This document shows positions 1 through 4,484 of a stretch of DNA of 6,467 nt, one piece after another. The translations under genes and the position numbers were made by a program. How positions within the stretch are numbered: the first letter of the stretch is position 1; every line of letters starts with the position of its first letter. Under the pieces are notes generated by a model. The model was not told the DNA's origin. It saw only the letters and a list, made by a program, of their open reading frames with translations, and made no database searches. The stretch is from Syntrophaceae bacterium UBA2188. GTDB taxonomy: Bacteria > Desulfobacterota > BSN033 > UBA1163. The stretch covers positions 10,883 to 17,349 of the forward strand of contig DCVM01000117.1 in NCBI GenBank assembly GCA_002327985.1, read 5' to 3'.

Positions 1-2
1 TG

Positions 3-23
3 CCCCGCAGCTCTGCTGCGGGG
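3..23 (-). terminator. Perfect 9-bp hairpin after the nrfD-like gene; possible terminator or REP-like palindrome
   Basis: CCCCGCAGC (3-11) and GCTGCGGGG (15-23) form a perfect 9-bp GC-rich stem with a 3-nt loop. It begins 12 nt past the stop codon of the minus-strand nrfD-like gene, where an intrinsic terminator would sit. The T-run that would prove this lies to the left of base 1 and cannot be seen. On the plus strand the nearest T-run (34-37) is about 10 nt from the stem, so it is a poor terminator in that direction. The same CCCCGC core recurs at the right edge (6462-6467), so a dispersed intergenic palindrome is the alternative reading. Confidence 0.5.
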
Positions 24-35
24 TGATTCATTGTT

Positions 36-1094
36 TTACAGTATCTTCTGGGCATTTTCTTTTTTCAATCTTCCCTCTGACAAGGTCTTCCATTTTTCGA
101 TCATCCCGTTATACTGGAGTTCCATCAACCGATGCATTGGAATCTGTTCCTTGATTCCGGCGTGGAGGACTCCCACACGGAGGAAAAAACCACCCAAGAG
201 AAGGAGTCCACCTGCAACAAAAATTAAGGTTGTGTTTCCAGGAAAGAATGAGGCGATGTTTTCAAGGACGATGGGAAAGATGAACCCTAATAAGACAATT
301 CCTCCCCAGAAGATCAATCTCATCTCACCAAATAAAAGAAGGCGAACCGAATCCTTTCCTTGTTCCGTGGTTTTATACCTTCGTGCAAGGAAAAGATAAA
401 GAACGATCCCCTCGACAACCACCAGGATCTGTTCCCCGACCATTAAGGTTTTCAGTGCCCCAGAGTGATAGGAAAAGAGACCCGTTCCCAAGGAAGATAG
501 GATAATGGCCATTGATCCGGTGGAAAGCGCTGATACCAAGAAGAGAAGAGGAAGGAGGGGTGTGTTCCATAGAGGGATCGACTTGGTCGCCTTTAAGAGA
601 ATACCGGTATAAATAGCGGTTGCGAAAGCAAAGATAAAAGCAATGATCTCCGGGATCCGCCAAAAGAAAGATTCCGGATAGAGCCATTTGAAGGGGAGGA
701 CAGATTTTACAAAAAGAATCAGACCTAAAACAATGAAAATGGAGAGAATAATAAATCCACGGGCTACCCAAGAAGTTCTCGGATTCAGGCAGGCGTACAT
801 GAACCTCCATTTGATCCCTAAGTCTAAAATCAGAAAGGGGGCGCCGATGGCGACCATGATTGGTCCCCAGAGAATCGGAACTTTTGAAAGATTCAATGAA
901 TAACCGAAAAGAACAACGGAGGGGAGGAAAGGAGGGTCTAATTTAACCCCCAGCCAGTCGATCAGGGTTCCAATGATAAAAGAACCGCCTCCCATTCCAG
1001 CTAAATAGAGGTAGATGGCAATGATTTCTTTCCATTCTCTTTGAGGTCTAAGATACCTGACCTTTCTTATCGGATGAATAGGTTCTTTCCCCAT
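36..1094 (-). CDS. nrfD: NrfD/PsrC-family polytopic membrane protein (quinol/quinone-interacting membrane subunit)
   Basis: NrfD/PsrC proteins are the integral membrane subunits that exchange electrons between the quinone pool and an iron-sulfur or molybdopterin partner. This 352-residue protein has the expected length and about eight hydrophobic helices, near residues 24-47, 71-92, 110-132, 146-169, 177-202, 215-237, 258-279 and 289-311. Family-like stretches include a first helix with the Gly-rich LAGMGGGSF, the NTPLLPLLFLVSALSTG segment of helix 5, and GGFFLRVGVLHAG in the last helix. The start at 1094 is chosen because GGAG (1106-1103) lies 8 nt upstream. An in-frame ATG at 1115 would add seven residues but abuts an inverted repeat and has only a weak AGG. 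The gene is divergent from the IclR gene and shares its control region. No ferredoxin-like or molybdoenzyme subunit is adjacent on the visible side, so the electron partner is unknown. The symbol is a family label, not proof of nitrite-reductase function. Confidence 0.88.
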   Translation of the reverse strand: MGKEPIHPIRKVRYLRPQREWKEIIAIYLYLAGMGGGSFIIGTLIDWLGVKLDPPFLPSVVLFGYSLNLSKVPILWGPIMVAIGAPFLILDLGIKWRFMYACLNPRTSWVARGFIILSIFIVLGLILFVKSVLPFKWLYPESFFWRIPEIIAFIFAFATAIYTGILLKATKSIPLWNTPLLPLLFLVSALSTGSMAIILSSLGTGLFSYHSGALKTLMVGEQILVVVEGIVLYLFLARRYKTTEQGKDSVRLLLFGEMRLIFWGGIVLLGFIFPIVLENIASFFPGNTTLIFVAGGLLLLGGFFLRVGVLHAGIKEQIPMHRLMELQYNGMIEKWKTLSEGRLKKENAQKIL

Positions 1095-1115
1095 CCCAAA
1101 AACTCCACGCCCCAT

Positions 1116-1159
1116 CCCTGCCTACCGCAGGCCCTGAACCAACATGGTACAGGGCAGGG
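1116..1159. repeat. Nested imperfect inverted repeats upstream of the nrfD-like start
   Basis: CCCTGCC (1116-1122) pairs with GGCAGGG (1153-1159). Inside it, GCCCTG (1131-1136) pairs with CAGGGC (1150-1155), and the stem continues past an A/A mismatch as ACCA (1138-1141) with TGGT (1145-1148) around a 3-nt loop. A third small stem, CCTGC (1117-1121) with GCAGG (1127-1131), competes with the others. All of this falls in the predicted untranslated leader of the minus-strand nrfD-like mRNA. It could be a cis-regulatory leader or a pair of dispersed REP-like palindromes; no T-run marks it as a terminator. Confidence 0.6.
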
Positions 1160-1163
1160 AGGC

Positions 1164-1189
1164 AACCCTTCCCCTGAAGGGGAAGGGTT
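1164..1189. repeat. Perfect 11-bp inverted repeat with a tetraloop in the nrfD-like leader
   Basis: AACCCTTCCCC (1164-1174) and GGGGAAGGGTT (1179-1189) are perfect reverse complements around a 4-base loop (TGAA on the plus strand, TTCA on the minus). The hairpin would form in the nrfD-like mRNA roughly 50-75 nt after the predicted start site. It is not followed by a T-run on either strand, so a simple terminator role is not supported. It may be an mRNA-stabilising structure, part of a folded leader, or a dispersed intergenic palindrome. Confidence 0.75.
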
Positions 1190-1214
1190 AGAGTAGATTC
1201 GGATAAAAGAAAAA

Positions 1215-1230
1215 GTTCTTTATAGTGAAC
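1215..1230. promoter_or_regulatory. Putative IclR-type operator, site 1 (16-bp palindrome)
   Basis: GTTCTTTATAGTGAAC has 4-bp perfect arms (GTTC/GAAC) separated by 8 bases. It matches the palindrome at 1345-1360 at 12 of 16 positions, with the arms and overall length identical. It lies about 11-26 nt downstream of the start predicted for the minus-strand promoter, where a bound protein would block or modulate transcription of the nrfD-like gene. Its pairing with a second site beside an IclR gene is the argument for assigning it to that regulator; binding is inferred. Confidence 0.5.
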
Positions 1231-1247
1231 AAGTTGACTTAAGGCTT

Positions 1248-1275
1248 ATCATAGCATATGGGGCTTTTTTGTCAA
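1248..1275 (-). promoter_or_regulatory. Strong sigma70-type promoter for the nrfD-like gene
   Basis: On the minus strand, a perfect TTGACA (-35, 1275-1270) and TATGAT (-10, 1253-1248, five of six to consensus) are separated by 16 bases that begin with an A-tract. The predicted start of transcription is near 1241, giving a leader of about 147 nt before the ATG at 1094. Confidence 0.75.
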
Positions 1276-1304
1276 GAATTTCCCCAAAATTTTAGTAGAA
1301 TATA

Positions 1305-1334
1305 TTGACAAGGGTGAATCAAATCTGGTATTTT
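1305..1334 (+). promoter_or_regulatory. Sigma70-type promoter for the iclR-MFS operon
   Basis: A perfect TTGACA (-35, 1305-1310) is followed after 18 bases by TATTTT (-10, 1329-1334, four of six to consensus). Transcription would start near 1341, giving a short leader of about 20 nt. A better-matching TAAAAT at 1338-1343 has no good -35 at normal spacing. The -35 boxes of this and the divergent promoter face away from each other with 29 bases between TTGTCAA (1269-1275) and TTGACAA (1305-1311). Confidence 0.6.
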
Positions 1335-1344
1335 CATTAAAATA

Positions 1345-1360
1345 GTTCAATCTGGTGAAC
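1345..1360. promoter_or_regulatory. Putative IclR-type operator, site 2, overlapping the iclR ribosome-binding site
   Basis: GTTCAATCTGGTGAAC has 5-bp perfect arms (GTTCA/TGAAC) around 6 bases. It begins a few bases after the predicted plus-strand transcription start, covers the weak Shine-Dalgarno GGTGA (1354-1358) and ends 2 bases before the ATG at 1363. The position suits autorepression. It is the partner of the palindrome at 1215-1230, with centres 130 bp apart. A partial direct repeat, ATCTGGT, occurs at 1323-1329 and 1350-1356. Confidence 0.55.
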
Positions 1361-1362
1361 AT

Positions 1363-2136
1363 ATGAAAAAAGTCCTTTACTCAGCACCTTCGGTCAAAAA
1401 AGCCTTTAAGATTCTTTACGCCATTTCAGACGCTTCCAGTGGGTTGGGTATCAGCGATCTCTCCAAGCAGCTCAAGATCGGTAAGAGCACGGTCCATGGA
1501 ATCACCTCTGCGTTAGAAGAAATTGGGGTGTTAATCAGAGATCCCCTCCATAAAAAATATTTTCTGGGGTATACCCTCTTGGAACTAAAGAAAAAGGCCT
1601 ACGGAAAAATGGAGCTCAGAGATGTGGCAAAGGTCCCCATGGAAAAATTGATGGAAAGAATAGGGGAGACAGTATTTTTGGGGATCTTAAGTGGAGACCA
1701 TGTCACTATTTTGGATATGGTTGAATCCCATCATGAAATGAAAATCACATCGCCTCCCGGAACAAGACTTCCTCTCCTTGCTGGGGCAACGGGGAAGGTC
1801 TTTCTTTCCCAATTTGAAGAGAAAAAGGCAAAAGAGGTTATCCAAAAAGGCGGATTGATCAAGTTTACCTCAAAGTCAATTGTTGATCAGGAGAAGTTTT
1901 TGAAAGAGGTCAAAGAAGCGAAGAAAAAAGGCTATGCGATTGATAACGAGGAATATATGCTCGGGGTCAAGGCCATTGCCGCACCCATCCAAACTTCCTC
2001 TCCTCCACCGGCCGCGATTTGGGTAGTAGGATTTACTTCAAGCCTCAACGACCAAAAGATGGAGAAGGTTATTTTAGAAATTCGCAAGACCATAAAAGAA
2101 ATAAGTGATTCCATGAACCCCGTAGTCGCGCTATGA
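1363..2136 (+). CDS. IclR-family transcriptional regulator
   Basis: This 257-residue protein has the usual IclR-family length and order. An N-terminal winged helix-turn-helix spans about residues 8-70, with the recognition-helix region LKIGKSTVHGITSALEEIG at about 37-55. A C-terminal GAF-like effector-binding domain covers about 85-250. The family-typical PPGTRLPLLAGATGKVFLS (131-149) and GYAIDNEEYMLGVKAIAAPI (190-209) are clear. IclR proteins usually bind small acids or aromatic metabolites and control catabolic or transport genes, often including their own. The ATG at 1363 has only a weak GGTGA 4 nt upstream, and that site sits inside a palindrome, so expression may be damped. The gene leads an operon with the MFS gene 36 nt downstream and is divergent from the nrfD-like gene. 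The effector cannot be read from sequence; a carboxylate carried by the MFS protein is the natural guess. Confidence 0.93.
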   Translation: MKKVLYSAPSVKKAFKILYAISDASSGLGISDLSKQLKIGKSTVHGITSALEEIGVLIRDPLHKKYFLGYTLLELKKKAYGKMELRDVAKVPMEKLMERIGETVFLGILSGDHVTILDMVESHHEMKITSPPGTRLPLLAGATGKVFLSQFEEKKAKEVIQKGGLIKFTSKSIVDQEKFLKEVKEAKKKGYAIDNEEYMLGVKAIAAPIQTSSPPPAAIWVVGFTSSLNDQKMEKVILEIRKTIKEISDSMNPVVAL

Positions 2137-2172
2137 AAAAAGAGTGATTTGGGGAGCGGGAGACCCTGTCAG

Positions 2173-3420
2173 GTGAGATGGGAGAAATATCATACCGTCT
2201 GGGCGATTATGATCTTCGGGTGGGTAACCAATTACATGGTTCGCTCGAGTCTTTCTCCCCTCCTCATTCCTATTCTCCAGGAATTTAAACTCACCTACGC
2301 ACAAGCCGGGATATTAGCCACCGCGTTCTTTTATGCCTACACCTTCATGCAGCTTCCGGCTGGTCATCTGGGTGACCGATTGGGCAGAAAAGTCGTCCTC
2401 ATCCTCTGTACCAGTTGGTGGGGTCTGATGTCCCTACTCACCGGTTTGGCCCATTCTTTTGCTTCTCTTTTTGTCTTTCGTTTCTTAACCGGTGTTGGAG
2501 AAGGAGCTTACTTTAGCAATGACCGACCCATCATCTCTGCCTATACCCCAGAGAAAAAGAGGGGATTAGGCCAAGGGATTTCATTTGTCGGATTGGGAAT
2601 TGGGATGTTTATCGGTATCTCATTGGCTGGCTGGATATCCGATCAATGGGGCTGGCGGTCTGTCTTTATTCTATATGCCTTTCCCTCTTTTCTTGCTTCT
2701 TTTTTAATTTATCGTTTGATTGATGAGCCACCCAAGACAAAGAAAAAGGATGAGGCTGAGGTTGAAAAAAGTGGAAAACCTTCTTATTTTTTGATTTTTA
2801 AAAACAGAGACCTCTGGCTATTGTATCTGGGCGGAATTCCAGCTATCTATGCCCTCTGGGTAGTGGGGACATGGGCTCCTGCCATGTTTAAAGAAATAGG
2901 GGTAGAGAGCCTTGCTCAATCTTCCTTCTATTCGAGCCTTTTAGGGATTTCTGCCATCCCAGGACTTTCCCTGACAGGATTTGTGAGCGATCGGTTAGCC
3001 AGAAAAGGGAGGGGGAGGAAAGGTGTTATTGCCATTGAATTCTTTTTGATCTCATTCTGTATGTTGGCCTTGGGATATGGGTTGAAGGTGAAGATGAATA
3101 TTTATCTTTTCATCATCTTATTTTTTATGGCTGGGTTTTTTATCTGGGGACACTGGGCCGCATTCTATGCCCTTCTTCCGGATATCGTCCCTTACGAAAT
3201 TCTTGGGACGGCATATGGATTGACCAATACTATTCACTTTACAGGTTCGTTGATTGCCCCCTGGATGACAGGATGGGTGAAGGATGTCACCGCCTCTTTT
3301 TCGTGGGGGCTATATCTTGCTGCGATCTTCTGTATGTTAGGAGGAATTTTGGTCCTTATTGTGAGGCCTGCTTTTAGATTTGGAAAGGAACCGTCAATGA
3401 TAGGGAACGCAGGATTCTGA
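2173..3420 (+). CDS. MFS transporter, ACS-like (anion/carboxylate : cation symporter type)
   Basis: This 415-residue protein has about 12 hydrophobic helices. A motif A, GHLGDRLGRK (residues 64-73), follows helix 2. A degenerate second copy, GFVSDRLARKGRGRK (269-283), falls in the matching loop of the second half. A charged cytoplasmic loop (about 186-208) joins the halves. The layout fits ACS-type importers of sugar acids and other organic anions. Helix 1 carries NYMVRSSLS, with the conserved Arg (R24) kept but Val (V23) where many ACS members have Asp; a helix-4 Glu (E110) is present. The start chosen is GTG at 2173: GGAG (2159-2162) lies 10 nt upstream and the product then begins RWEKY, as is usual for the family. 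An in-frame TTG at 2149 would add eight residues with a weaker AGAG. The gene is probably co-transcribed with iclR. Its last 47 bp overlap the antisense 3' end of the dehydrogenase gene. Substrate unknown. Confidence 0.9.
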   Translation: MRWEKYHTVWAIMIFGWVTNYMVRSSLSPLLIPILQEFKLTYAQAGILATAFFYAYTFMQLPAGHLGDRLGRKVVLILCTSWWGLMSLLTGLAHSFASLFVFRFLTGVGEGAYFSNDRPIISAYTPEKKRGLGQGISFVGLGIGMFIGISLAGWISDQWGWRSVFILYAFPSFLASFLIYRLIDEPPKTKKKDEAEVEKSGKPSYFLIFKNRDLWLLYLGGIPAIYALWVVGTWAPAMFKEIGVESLAQSSFYSSLLGISAIPGLSLTGFVSDRLARKGRGRKGVIAIEFFLISFCMLALGYGLKVKMNIYLFIILFFMAGFFIWGHWAAFYALLPDIVPYEILGTAYGLTNTIHFTGSLIAPWMTGWVKDVTASFSWGLYLAAIFCMLGGILVLIVRPAFRFGKEPSMIGNAGF

Positions 3421-4471
3421 CCACGTCATCTCCCACTTCATCCGTTCTTGAGCGCCCGCCCAGATCCACCGTTCTTACCTTTCTCTCAGATAAGTTCTGT
3501 TTTATTGCATGAGATAAAAGATCAGCGGCTTCGCTCTCCCCTAAATAGTCCAACATCAATTTGGCTGTGAGAATGGCTGCAAGGGGATTGGCAAGCCCTT
3601 TTCCGGCGATATCTGGTGCGGAGCCATGGACCGGGTCGAAGAATCCAGGGTAGGTTTTATCTTTCGGGTTGAAACTTGCACCGGGTGCCAGTCCCATTCC
3701 TCCGGTCACAGAAGCGGTGAGATCCGAAAGGATGTCAGCAAATAGATTAGAGGCGACAATCACATCATACCCTTTTGGATTTCGGACGACATCCATGCAG
3801 GCCGCATCGATCAGTTTCGATTCGGTTTTTATGTCTGGAAATCGAGAGGCTACTTCCTTAACGATACGATCCCATAAAACCATTCCATACCGTTGGGCAT
3901 TTGATTTGGTGATCGAAGTGACCTTTTTTCTCCCTTTATCCCTGGCATATTCAAAAGCAAAGGTGACAATTCTTTCGATCCCTTTTCGCGTGAAGAGACC
4001 ACTCTGGAGGGCTAATTCCCCTTCTTCAATTCCAATGATCCCCCCGATATTTGAATACTCCCCTTCCGTGTTCTCTCGAATGACAACCATATCAATCTCA
4101 TCTTCAGAAATGTTTGCAAGAGCAGATTCCACACCACGAAAGAGATAGACTGGCCGGAGTCCTACATAGAGATCGAACCCCATTTTGATCGGGAGAAGAA
4201 GTCCGTGGAGGGTGACATCGTCAGGAATTCTTGGATCTCCCACTGCACCGAGATAAATGGCATCAAAGTTTTTCAATATCTTCAAGCCATCCCCAGACAT
4301 CATCTTGCCATGCTGAAGATAATATTCGCTGCCCCATGTAAAATATTCGAATTGAAATTGGAGGTCCTCAAAGATTTCAGAGAGGGTTTTCAAACACTTG
4401 ATCCCTTCTGCGATTACTTCGGTTCCAATTCCGTCACCTGGGATAACAGCAATACGATGGATTCTTTTCAT
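3374..4471 (-). CDS. Isocitrate/isopropylmalate dehydrogenase family protein, tartrate/D-malate dehydrogenase-like
   Basis: This 365-residue cytosolic enzyme belongs to the NAD(P)-linked beta-decarboxylating dehydrogenases, which oxidise a (2R)-hydroxy acid and remove the beta-carboxylate. Visible family features are IPGDGIG (10-16), the substrate arginines in GLRPV (R106) and RENTEGEYS (R132, Y139), Lys in TKSN (K189), D222, and the metal ligands in NLFADILSD (D246, D250). HGSAPDIAGKGLANP (282-296) forms the cofactor loop; its Asp-Ile points to NAD+. HGKMM (54-58) and GDP.IPDDVTLHGLLLPI (78-95) resemble the tartrate/D-malate branch more than LeuB, but 3-isopropylmalate or another malate analogue remains possible. 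The N-terminus MKRIHRIAVIPGDGIG fixes the ATG at 4471. There is no Shine-Dalgarno: the 13 nt between the TRAP stop and this ATG are C-rich, so translation probably depends on coupling to the upstream TRAP gene. The last eight residues extend past the usual family end and overlap the MFS gene. Confidence 0.9.
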   Translation of the reverse strand: MKRIHRIAVIPGDGIGTEVIAEGIKCLKTLSEIFEDLQFQFEYFTWGSEYYLQHGKMMSGDGLKILKNFDAIYLGAVGDPRIPDDVTLHGLLLPIKMGFDLYVGLRPVYLFRGVESALANISEDEIDMVVIRENTEGEYSNIGGIIGIEEGELALQSGLFTRKGIERIVTFAFEYARDKGRKKVTSITKSNAQRYGMVLWDRIVKEVASRFPDIKTESKLIDAACMDVVRNPKGYDVIVASNLFADILSDLTASVTGGMGLAPGASFNPKDKTYPGFFDPVHGSAPDIAGKGLANPLAAILTAKLMLDYLGESEAADLLSHAIKQNLSERKVRTVDLGGRSRTDEVGDDVVRILRSLSLTVPFQI

Positions 4472-4484
4472 TGGTAGGGGGCAA

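Noticed and set aside
373..810. Minus-strand open frame inside the nrfD-like gene
   Set aside because: It is a frame shadow of the NrfD-like coding sequence, with low-complexity content and no start signals of its own.
1095..1115. Upstream ATG at 1115 as the start of the nrfD-like protein
   Set aside because: It adds seven non-conserved residues, abuts an inverted repeat and has a weak ribosome-binding site, whereas the ATG at 1094 has GGAG at 8 nt.
1243..1270. GC-rich stretch followed by six T residues as a plus-strand terminator
   Set aside because: The bases before the T-run do not form a stem, and the run is the A-tract spacer of the minus-strand promoter.
2133..2147. Very short reading frame starting at the ATG that overlaps the iclR stop codon
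   Set aside because: It encodes only four residues before TGA and has no distinct ribosome-binding site; translational-coupling relevance to the MFS gene cannot be supported.
3669..4148. Plus-strand open frame opposite the dehydrogenase gene
   Set aside because: It is the antisense frame of a conserved enzyme gene; the Ser/Ile-rich translation shows no domain.
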